NCBI GenBank assembly: GCA_046724565.1 | Contig: JBKOWS010000055.1 | Span: 1-64,000, forward strand | Direction: 5' to 3' | Origin: 3-1-20CM-4-69-9 sp046724565 | GTDB taxonomy: Bacteria; Actinomycetota; Thermoleophilia; Gaiellales; Gaiellaceae | Length of the DNA stretch: 64,000 nucleotides | Part shown: positions 49,674 to 56,274 of the stretch, piece after piece | Position numbering within the stretch: the stretch's first letter is position 1 | How the letters are laid out: the number at the start of each line of letters is the position of its first letter | Notes under the pieces: model-generated | Database searches by the model: none | Seen by the model: the letters and a program-made list of their open reading frames with translations, nothing else | Told to the model about the DNA's origin: nothing | Position numbers and translations under genes: made by a program

Positions 49674-50260
49674 CGCTGCTCCTGCCAGGGATCTCCGTAG
49701 TTGTGGTACCCGTTCGTCTCCCAGAAGCCCGGCTCGTCGTTCGCCTGGAGTCGCAGGCCTCGAACCCACTTGGCGCTCTTCCAGAAGTAGAGGTGCGGCA
49801 CCAGCAGGCGGGCGGGGCCGCCGTGCTCCGGCTCGAGCGGCTCGCCGTCGTAGCCGAACGCGACCCACGCCTTACCACCGGTGACATCCTCGAGCGGTAG
49901 GTTGGTCGTGTAGCCGCCGTCCGAGTACTGGATCACGTGCTCGGCCGAGGTGTCGACGCCGTCGAGCAGCGTGTCGACCGAGACGCCTTGCCAGGCGGTG
50001 TCGAGCTTCGACCACTTGGTGACGCAGTGGATGTCCACGGTGACCTCGTCGGTCGGCAGTTCGCGGAACTCCTCCCACGTCCAGCGGCGCGGCTCGTCGA
50101 CCTCGCCGATGATCGAGAAGTCCCACTGGTCGAGCGCGGTGTGCGGCGTTGGCCCGGCAGAGAGGACCGGGAAATCGGGCGTGACGTACTGCCCGGGTGG
50201 GATGCGACCGGGGTCCGCTTCGGCTCGGCGGCCGCGGAACCCACGCGAGATCGGAGACAT
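49658..50260 (-). CDS. Sulfite-oxidase-like molybdopterin oxidoreductase
   Basis: A 200-residue protein with the molybdopterin-binding fold of sulfite oxidase: DQWDFSIIGEVDEPRRWTWE, the Mo-ligand Cys in VDIHCVTKWSKLDTAWQGVS, and HGGPARLLVPHLYFWKSAKW. It lacks the dimerisation domain and a signal peptide, as do other short cytoplasmic members. AAAGGAGGAGCG lies before ATG 50260, which supports this start. No partner cytochrome or membrane subunit is adjacent. Substrate unknown. Confidence 0.9.
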   Translation of the reverse strand: MSPISRGFRGRRAEADPGRIPPGQYVTPDFPVLSAGPTPHTALDQWDFSIIGEVDEPRRWTWEEFRELPTDEVTVDIHCVTKWSKLDTAWQGVSVDTLLDGVDTSAEHVIQYSDGGYTTNLPLEDVTGGKAWVAFGYDGEPLEPEHGGPARLLVPHLYFWKSAKWVRGLRLQANDEPGFWETNGYHNYGDPWQEQRYWGD

Positions 50261-50338
50261 AAGGCGCTCCTCCTTTCGGATGCCCGTCACACACTGACGG
50301 GTTCGGCCACGGTCTGCAGCGGCTCAGTGGTCGCGCCG

Positions 50339-50542
50339 TTACGCCTCGGCGAGGGCGCGTCGGCGGTTGAACCGCTCGATCCGGCTGCCTCGGGCTGCGC
50401 TCTGCTGCACACCGGTGTAGGCCGGATGGCAGTTCGAGCAGACGTCGACCGTTACCGAGTCGGCCGTCGACCGAATGACGAACGCCGCGCCGCAGTTCGA
50501 GCAGACGACGTCGACGAGATGTGTCTCAGGATGCTTGGTCAC
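50339..50542 (-). CDS. rpmE: 50S ribosomal protein L31
   Basis: A 67-residue L31. The zinc-type cysteines are present in DVVCSNCGAAFVIRST and VDVCSNCHPAYTG, the latter a hallmark of L31, followed by the basic tail GSRIERFNRRRALAEA. GTG 50542 follows AAGGAGG by 11 nt. In many bacteria the main rpmE lies near rho/prfA. Here it stands alone, so it may be a second copy, but Cys retention means it still can bind zinc. Confidence 0.85.
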   Translation of the reverse strand: MTKHPETHLVDVVCSNCGAAFVIRSTADSVTVDVCSNCHPAYTGVQQSAARGSRIERFNRRRALAEA

Positions 50543-50682
50543 TTGTCGAATACCTCCTTCATGGAAATTCGGACCGCGCCGCGTCAGGCGCGGTCGCGGG
50601 GATGCGCTCCCGCTTCGGCCGCGTGCGCCAGGCCTCGAGGGCGACGACGAGCCGAAACCGACCAGAACACTTTAGCAGATAA

Positions 50683-50699
50683 AGTTGCTTGAAGCAACT
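50683..50699. promoter_or_regulatory. 17-nt palindromic operator of the HxlR gene
   Basis: AGTTGCTT-G-AAGCAACT is a perfect inverted repeat with 8-bp arms. It lies just upstream of the HxlR regulator, a usual place for an autoregulatory site, and 141 bp from the divergent L31 start. Confidence 0.7.
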
Positions 50700-50703
50700 C
50701 ACC

Positions 50704-51168
50704 GTGCTAGATTGGCGCCATGCTGAATCGCGACTACGAAGGCAGAACTGCTCGATCGCACGGGCTCTGGAGGTCGTGGGCGAGCCCTGGACTCTCCTCA
50801 TCGTCCGGGACGTCTTTCTCGACTTGCGCCGATTCGACGAGCTGCAGGAGAACCTCGGAATTGCCCGGAACGTCCTGACTGACCGACTGAATCGGCTTGT
50901 GGAGGAGGGCGTCCTCGAGCGGGTCCGCTACAGCCAGCGGCCCGAGCGGTTCGAGTATCGGCTGACGCCAATGGGTCGCGAGCTCAACATCGCGCTCACG
51001 GGCCTGCGGCAGTTGGGCGACAAGTACCTGAGCGAGAAGCCGCCGCACGTGCTGCGTCGCAAGGCCGACCGGAAGCCGGTCGTTGCCGCCCTCGTGCACA
51101 GGGGTGCCGCGATCCTGAGCTCCGAGGTGGTCGAGCTCGTTCGAGGCCCGGGGCTCAGGACCGCCTGA
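50704..51168 (+). CDS. HxlR family transcriptional regulator, probable N-terminal frameshift
   Basis: The body is clear HxlR: QNCSIARALEVVGEPWTLLI, VRDVFLDLRRFDELQENLGI, recognition helix ARNVLTDRLNRLVEEGVLER and wing RYSQRPERFEYRLTPMGREL. The expected family N-terminus MLNRDYEG is present from ATG 50720, but in another frame: it meets the main frame only if one base (a C) is added near 50743. As read, translation could start at GTG 50704, giving an odd N-terminus. Either a one-base error or a mutation. The palindrome at 50683-50699 is probably its operator. Confidence 0.75.
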   Translation: MLDWRHAESRLRRQNCSIARALEVVGEPWTLLIVRDVFLDLRRFDELQENLGIARNVLTDRLNRLVEEGVLERVRYSQRPERFEYRLTPMGRELNIALTGLRQLGDKYLSEKPPHVLRRKADRKPVVAALVHRGAAILSSEVVELVRGPGLRTA

Positions 51169-51173
51169 GCCGG

Positions 51174-51812
51174 TCAGGTCGCAGGCGCAGCTGCGCCGAC
51201 GAGCTCGGCGAGCCAGGCACGGGCCGCCGCGGCGACGCCGTCGAGATCCGCCTTGAGACCGTGATCTCCGGGCACCGTCACCACCTTCCGGGTTGGCGCA
51301 GCCGGCGGGATGCCAAAGGGATCGCGCTCGCCCTGGATGACCAGCGTCGGCACCGTGACCGCGTCGAGCTCGGCGAGTCGACTTTGCGGCAGCTTGCCGG
51401 CACGACGCGGCGGCTCGAGCGGGAATGCCAGGCAAAGGACAGCCTCGGCGCCGAGCGTCCCTGCGGTCCGGCACGCGACCCTGGCACCGAGCGAGCGGCC
51501 GCCTACGACCATGGGCAGGCCACCTAGCACCTTGGCTCGCAAGGCTTCGACGGCCGCAGTCCAGGCGGCGTCGAGCTGCGGGGCACGCGCGGGAGAGCGG
51601 CGACCGGCAACGCGGTAGGGCTGCTCCACGAGCCCGACGCTGATGCCCTCCGAGCGCGCCGCCTCGGTCGCCGCCACCAGATCGGGCGCTCCCACGCCTC
51701 CGCCGGCTCCGTGTCCAAGGACGAGCGCTGCGCGTGGATGCTCAACGGTGCGCAGATGCGCGCGTGCCGGCCCGTGCGGAGTGTCGATCTCCATGTCGAG
51801 AATGGCCTCCAT
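51174..51812 (-). CDS. Alpha/beta hydrolase (KANL3/Tex30-like)
   Basis: A 212-residue hydrolase. The oxyanion region is LVLGHGAGGGVGAPDL, the nucleophile elbow VVGGRSLGARVACR (Ser), the acid region TLVIQGERDPFG and the catalytic His is in VTVPGDHGLKAD. This is the short dienelactone-hydrolase/Tex30 subgroup, cytoplasmic, of unknown substrate. It is convergent with the HxlR gene (5 bp apart) and divergent from the YCII remnant. Confidence 0.88.
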   Translation of the reverse strand: MEAILDMEIDTPHGPARAHLRTVEHPRAALVLGHGAGGGVGAPDLVAATEAARSEGISVGLVEQPYRVAGRRSPARAPQLDAAWTAAVEALRAKVLGGLPMVVGGRSLGARVACRTAGTLGAEAVLCLAFPLEPPRRAGKLPQSRLAELDAVTVPTLVIQGERDPFGIPPAAPTRKVVTVPGDHGLKADLDGVAAAARAWLAELVGAAAPAT

Positions 51813-51870
51813 GCTCCGTTCTAATGGTGACAGTGCCAGGTGGGCACACGGACCGGAAACGAGGTGTTAG

Positions 51871-52069
51871 ATGGCGAAATATCTATTTGGAGTGAATTTC
51901 GACGGAGGAGTCGTCGACACGCCGATGTCGGAGTGGGAGCCGGAGGAGATCACGGCGCACCTGGACTACTACAGGGCGCTGCACGAGGAGCTCCTCGAGA
52001 GCGGGGAGATCGTCGACTCCCAGGTCCTGACCGGGTAAGAGCTCGCGAAGATCGTGGCGACGAGTGGCG
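51871..52069 (+). pseudogene. YCII/DGPF protein remnant
   Basis: ATG 51871 opens MAKYLFGVNFDGGVVDTPMS and continues through HLDYYRALHEELLESGEIVD to a TAA at 52036-52038, 55 codons, about half the normal length. Past the stop the same frame still reads ELAKIVATSG, the expected continuation, so the stop replaced a sense codon. Similarity then breaks off and sigma-factor sequence begins near 52070. The DGPF core is lost. A full-length relative is at 12313-12672. Confidence 0.7.
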
Positions 52070-52957
52070 CAGCGAGCGCGCTCGAAGAGAGCGCGAGGCC
52101 CTGGCGTTCGAGCAGTCGTCGCCCCCGCCGGACGTCTCAGGACATCACTCGTTGATCCTGTTGCTCATGTGCTGTCATCCTTCGCTCACCCCGGCCTCGG
52201 CGATCGCGCTGACGCTGCGGGCCGTCGGCGGCTTGACGACGGCCGAATCGCGAGCGCATTCCTCGTTCCGGAACCGACGATGGCGCAGCGCATTAGCAGG
52301 GCGAAGCAGACGGTGAAGGCATCCGGCGTGCCGTTACGAATGCCGACGCGCGAAGACCAGACGGAGCGACTTCGCGCCGTGCTGCACGTTCTCTATCTGA
52401 TCTTCAACGAGGGATATGCGAGCAGCAGCGGTCGCGAACTTCAGCGCGCCGAGCTGTCGGGCGAGGCGGTCCGGCTGACGAGAGTGGTGTACACAGCACT
52501 CCCCGACTGCGGCGAGGTGTGCGGCCTGCTCGCGCTGATGCTCCTGGTCGATGCAAGGCGGCCGGCGCGCATCGATGCAGCAGGGCAGCCGATTCCGCTC
52601 ACGGAGCAGGACCGATCACTGTGGGATCGAGCGCTCATCGCCGAGGGTATCTCGTTGCTCGACGGCGCGGTGGGCAAGAGGCCGGTCGGCGAATATCAAC
52701 TCCAGGCCGCCATCGCAGCACTTCATGATCGAGCTGCGCACGCGGACGACACCGACTGGCCGCAGATCCTCGCGCCTGCTGGACCAGGTCGATGAGCGCT
52801 TGGCCGGCCACTACCGGGCCGAGCCCACCTGTTGGAGATGGCGGGCGACGCCGAGGGTGCACTCGAGCACTATCGCGCCGCTGCCGGCCGCGCGACGAGC
52901 TTGCCAGAACAGCAATACCTCACGACCCGAGCGGCGTGGCTCAAGGCTCGACGCTAG
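52070..52957 (+). pseudogene. ECF42-type sigma factor remnant
   Basis: Starts abruptly with LLLMCCHPSLTPASAIALTL-type sigma sequence in one frame (52064-52260), shifts to another for FLVPEPTMAQRISRAKQTVK, LRAVLHVLYLIFNEGYASSS and the TPR-like extension, shifts again near 52780 (LLDQVDERLAGHYRAEP), and once more for EMAGDAEGALEHYRAAAGRA to a TAG at 52955. Region 2 and the N-terminus are absent. With at least three frame breaks it cannot be functional. It parallels the intact sigma factor at 11147-12313 and touches the convergent alkyltransferase-like gene. Confidence 0.8.
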
Positions 52958-53229
52958 AACTCCGGCGGCAAGCGCGCGTCTTTGAGGTCGACGCGATCGC
53001 CGCGCATGGACACGCCTTCTTCGAGCAGTAAGGCCCGCTGCTTGGCGCCTTTCGGCAGGGTGCCGTTAGCCCGGACGACCCGCTGCCAGGGAATGTCGTC
53101 GTGCGTCTGCGACAGGACGAGGCCCACGAGCCGCGGCGCGCCGGGATCGATGTCGCCGTACGTGCGCACGAATCCTTTCGGGATCGCGCGTATGCGTTCG
53201 AGGATGCGGTCGCGGCGCTGCGTACTCAT
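52954..53229 (-). CDS. Alkyltransferase-like protein (ATL, MGMT homologue without catalytic Cys)
   Basis: A 91-residue protein with the MGMT DNA-binding domain: RAIPKGFVRTYGDIDPGAPR, the asparagine-hinge-like segment LVGLVLSQTHDD, and IPWQRVVRANG where active enzymes have PCHRV. The methyl-accepting Cys is therefore replaced by Trp, the hallmark of ATL proteins, which bind O6-alkylguanine and recruit nucleotide excision repair. The length is right for ATL. The gene is solitary and overlaps the end of the sigma-factor remnant by 4 nt. Confidence 0.92.
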   Translation of the reverse strand: MSTQRRDRILERIRAIPKGFVRTYGDIDPGAPRLVGLVLSQTHDDIPWQRVVRANGTLPKGAKQRALLLEEGVSMRGDRVDLKDARLPPEF

Positions 53230-53394
53230 TCCCTAGCGCGCGCTACCGAGCGAAGACGTCCGGGAGTGCGTATGGCTCAGGGGAGTCGGTCGGATTGACG
53301 AGGATCACACTCAAGACCTTGCCAAAACGTTCCCTCTAATCGTTGTCTCATCTGCTCGTCCTAACGTCGGGCTCGTCCGAGGAAAGGAGAGGAG

Positions 53395-54132
53395 ATGAGG
53401 AGAATCAGACGATCACTGGTTCTCGGCGGGGCCACTTTCGGAGCACTACTGCTCATTCCCTTGAGCCACGTTCTCGCGAGCGGCCCCGGCTCGAGACCGC
53501 CGGTGCCGTGTCCGACGTTCGACGCGGGGAACTTCAACGCGCCGACGACGATCGACAATCAGTACTTCCCACTCGTTCGAGGCACGCGCTTCACGTACAA
53601 GGGCTTTGCTCAGAAGGCCGCGGTTGTCGACATCGTCACCGTCACGCGTAACACGAGAACCCTCGCCAACGTGACGACTGTTGAAGTCCGTGACCAGGTC
53701 TATGAGGACCAGGTCCTGACCGAGGACACCCTTGACTGGTACGCCCAGGACGACGCGGGCAACGTGTGGTACTTCGGGGAGTTCGCAACGCAGTTGCCGG
53801 CAGTGACCCACGACGGCTCCTGGAGCGCCGGAGTCGACGGCGCCCAGCCCGGCTACATCATGGAAGCTGCGCCGCAGGTCGGCGACGCCTACTGCCAGGA
53901 GAACGCTCCGGGGACTGCGCAGGACGCCGGGGAGGTACTGAGCGTCACCGCGTCACGATCGGTTCCGTTCGGGAGCTACTCCGGAAACCTTCTCCAGACG
54001 AAGGACTACTCGCTGCTGGAGCCCAAGAACGAGAACAAGTTCTATGCGCCCGGTGTCGGGTTGATCGAAGCCGTCTCGACGACAGGCCCGAGCGAGGACA
54101 TTCAGCTGGACAGCATCAAGCACGGCGGCTGA
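53395..54132 (+). CDS. Secreted hypothetical protein (245 aa)
   Basis: GAGAGGAG precedes ATG 53395. Residues 1-28 are a signal peptide (RRSLVLGGATFGALLLIPLS). The mature protein has two or three Cys, is beta-rich and acidic (NQYFPLVRGTRFTYKGFAQK; VRDQVYEDQVLTEDTLDWYA; NVWYFGEFATQL; KFYAPGVGLIEAVST). Similar secreted actinobacterial proteins of unknown function exist, but I can name no domain. A strong hairpin at 54142-54176 follows the stop, so it is probably a single transcript. Confidence 0.75.
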   Translation: MRRIRRSLVLGGATFGALLLIPLSHVLASGPGSRPPVPCPTFDAGNFNAPTTIDNQYFPLVRGTRFTYKGFAQKAAVVDIVTVTRNTRTLANVTTVEVRDQVYEDQVLTEDTLDWYAQDDAGNVWYFGEFATQLPAVTHDGSWSAGVDGAQPGYIMEAAPQVGDAYCQENAPGTAQDAGEVLSVTASRSVPFGSYSGNLLQTKDYSLLEPKNENKFYAPGVGLIEAVSTTGPSEDIQLDSIKHGG

Positions 54133-54141
54133 CTGAGGCCT

Positions 54142-54176
54142 CCGGTGAGCGGGGGGGTCACCCGCCCGCTCACCGG
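54142..54176. terminator. GC-rich hairpin after secreted protein gene
   Basis: Perfect 12-bp arms CCGGTGAGCGGG (54142-54153) and CCCGCTCACCGG (54165-54176) enclose an 11-nt loop. It begins 10 bp after the stop codon. No T-run follows, so termination would be of the hairpin-only type or the structure protects the mRNA end. Confidence 0.55.
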
Positions 54177-54207
54177 CGCGCGGCCGGGATCATCGATACT
54201 CGGCGGG

Positions 54208-54969
54208 ATGGCCAGGCCTTTCCTTCTTGTCCAGCTCAGCGATCCGCACGTCGGTGCGACCTGGGGTGTTGGGGATCCGGTCGCGGGACTGCGGGCCGCG
54301 GTCGAGTCGGTGCGCCACTTGCCCGATGCGCCGGGCGCGGTGTTGATGTCCGGCGACCTCGCCGACAACGCCCTGGACGGCGAGTACAGGATCGTGCGTG
54401 AGCTCCTGGGGCAGCTCGGCGCGCCCATCTACGTCCTGCCCGGCAATCACGACGACCGTGACGCGCTCAGGCGGAACTTCGGCGTCCCCGGAGCAATGGG
54501 AACGCCGGTTCAGTACGCCGCGGATCTCGGCGCATTGCGGCTAGTCGTACTGGACAGCACGCGACCGGGCGAGATTTCGGGTGAATTGGACACCGATCGG
54601 CTGAGCTGGCTCGATGCGGAGCTGGCGCGTGCTCCGGATCAGCTGACGCTGCTGGCGCTTCACCATCCGCCGGTCTCGACCGGAATCAAGGCGTGGGACG
54701 AGCTCGGACTACCGGCCGCCGATCGTCGCGCGCTCGGTGACATTCTTCAGCGCCATCCGCAGGTGCGGCGCATCGTTGCCGGCCATATCCACCGCACCAT
54801 GGCGGCGGAGCTCGCCGGGCGCACAGTCTTCACGGTTCCCAGCACGTATGTGCAGACGCGTCTCACCTTCAACTCGGACGTCGTCAGGATCGCCGCCGAG
54901 CCGCCCGGTTTCGCGGTACACGCGCTGCTGGGGGGAGAGCTTGCCACTCACCTCCAACCCGTGACCTGA
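54208..54969 (+). CDS. Metallophosphoesterase, cyclic-nucleotide phosphodiesterase (CpdA)-like
   Basis: A 253-residue calcineurin-like phosphoesterase. All metal motifs are present: LSDPHVG (Asp, His), SGDLADN (Asp), PGNHDDRDALRR (Asn, His), ALHHPP (His) and AGHIHRTMA (two His). CpdA-type enzymes hydrolyse cAMP, which would complement the class III cyclase at 46087, although they are 5 kb apart. ATG 54208 is chosen because the fold begins within eight residues. No signal peptide, so cytoplasmic. Confidence 0.9.
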   Translation: MARPFLLVQLSDPHVGATWGVGDPVAGLRAAVESVRHLPDAPGAVLMSGDLADNALDGEYRIVRELLGQLGAPIYVLPGNHDDRDALRRNFGVPGAMGTPVQYAADLGALRLVVLDSTRPGEISGELDTDRLSWLDAELARAPDQLTLLALHHPPVSTGIKAWDELGLPAADRRALGDILQRHPQVRRIVAGHIHRTMAAELAGRTVFTVPSTYVQTRLTFNSDVVRIAAEPPGFAVHALLGGELATHLQPVT

Positions 54970-54987
54970 TCGCGACGCTCGGACCCT

Positions 54988-55941
54988 TCAGGCCGGCAGC
55001 GGAAGGCAGTAGCTGCGTCTGCGTGCGAACTGTTCGTAGCCCGCGCGCTCGAAGGCCTTCACCATCGCGACGTTGTCGCGATCGCAGTCGCCGCGGATCT
55101 CGTCAGCGCCGTCGGCGACGAGCTGCGCAGTCGCGCGGCGGACGAGCTCGGCGGCGAGACCGCGGCCGCGTTGCGGCGGCGTCACCCCGACGTATGCAAC
55201 GACCGGAGAGGTTGTTGTTCTCGCACCCATGATCACTCCGGCGACGGCGCCCTCGTGTGTATAGGCGAGCTCCCACCAGTGCGGTAGGTAGTCCATCTCC
55301 TGGTAGTCGAGGAAGTCCGACCGGGCTGCACCGCGCAGCCCACGGTCCTGAATGTGCCGGGTGAGGATCGAGTCGGGCGTACCTTCGTAGGTCGACGCCA
55401 TCGCCTCGATGAACCGGTCCTCTCCGACCTCGTCGAGGGAGCGAAAGAGAAGCGAAGTCGGCTCGACCGGCTCATCCGCGGTTGCCGTGCTGTAGAGCCA
55501 GCGCAGTCCGTCGCGCTGAAGCTCGTATCCGGTCTCCTCGAACAGGCGGACGCGGGCAGAGTCGTGCTCCTGGTACTGCGGCGCTACGGGCGGGCTGTCG
55601 ACGTGGTGCCACAGTGCGCGGGCGCTGAGCTCTGCGGCCACATCGTGGAGGTGCGCTAGTAGCGCACGCACGTCCGCCAAGTGCGGATCAGTCCAGTCGC
55701 CGTCGATCAGGACGAGGTCGGTGGGCGCGCGCTCGTCCGGCGGGGCCCAGAATGCCGCCCGCGCGACGGGGCCTTCCGAAGCAAGCCCGACGACGCACCA
55801 GCCGGCTTTCGTCGCCCCGTCGCGAATGAGCGCCTCCGCGTAGGCGCGCAGCTGTTCGTGGTACGGCGAGCTCTTGGAGACGGACAGGAAGTCGTCGAGG
55901 GAAGCTTCCTCGGCGGTTACGAAGACCAGCGGACGCCGCAC
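54988..55941 (-). CDS. Tandem GNAT-type acetyltransferase
   Basis: A 317-residue protein with two GNAT-like halves. The C-terminal one is complete: AYVGVTPPQRGRGLAAELVR is the acetyl-CoA loop (Q-R-G-R-G-L) and CDRDNVAMVKAFERAGYEQF the end. The N-terminal half (residues ~45-150) keeps the fold pattern but no clear acetyl-CoA loop. Many actinobacterial small-molecule acetyltransferases look like this. It lies 18 bp convergent to the phosphoesterase gene. Confidence 0.85.
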   Translation of the reverse strand: MRRPLVFVTAEEASLDDFLSVSKSSPYHEQLRAYAEALIRDGATKAGWCVVGLASEGPVARAAFWAPPDERAPTDLVLIDGDWTDPHLADVRALLAHLHDVAAELSARALWHHVDSPPVAPQYQEHDSARVRLFEETGYELQRDGLRWLYSTATADEPVEPTSLLFRSLDEVGEDRFIEAMASTYEGTPDSILTRHIQDRGLRGAARSDFLDYQEMDYLPHWWELAYTHEGAVAGVIMGARTTTSPVVAYVGVTPPQRGRGLAAELVRRATAQLVADGADEIRGDCDRDNVAMVKAFERAGYEQFARRRSYCLPLPA

Positions 55942-55962
55942 GGTGAGAAGAACGTACGCCCG

Positions 55963-56274
55963 TCAGCGCAACCTGCAGCGAACGAGCTCGCGCAGGAGCG
56001 GCTCGAACTGCTTTCCACGCCGCGTCAGCCGGTACTCGACCGCGGGGGGTCGCGTATCGAGGACTCGCCGCTCGAGCACGCCGGCGTCGACGAGCTCCGT
56101 GAGGCGGGTCGTCAGCGTGGCGGGCGGGACGCGTCCGAGCGCTTGGCGGAACTCGTTGAAGCGAGCTGCGCCTTCGATGGACGCATAGAGGATCGAGAGA
56201 GTCCAACGTCGCTCGAGGAGGTCCGCCGCCCGGCGGACCTCCTCGGGAACCGGATCACGCCGCGTGCAGCGCAT
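55963..56274 (-). CDS. HxlR family transcriptional regulator
   Basis: A 103-residue winged-helix protein: VRRAADLLERRWTLSILYAS, FNEFRQALGRVPPATLTTRL, TELVDAGVLERRVLDTRPPA and VEYRLTRRGKQFEPLL. The regulator has the usual length and lacks extra domains. Its ATG at 56274 lies inside the 3' end of lon (20-nt overlap) on the same strand, so it may be made from the lon transcript. Its own target is unknown. Confidence 0.87.
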   Translation of the reverse strand: MRCTRRDPVPEEVRRAADLLERRWTLSILYASIEGAARFNEFRQALGRVPPATLTTRLTELVDAGVLERRVLDTRPPAVEYRLTRRGKQFEPLLRELVRCRLR

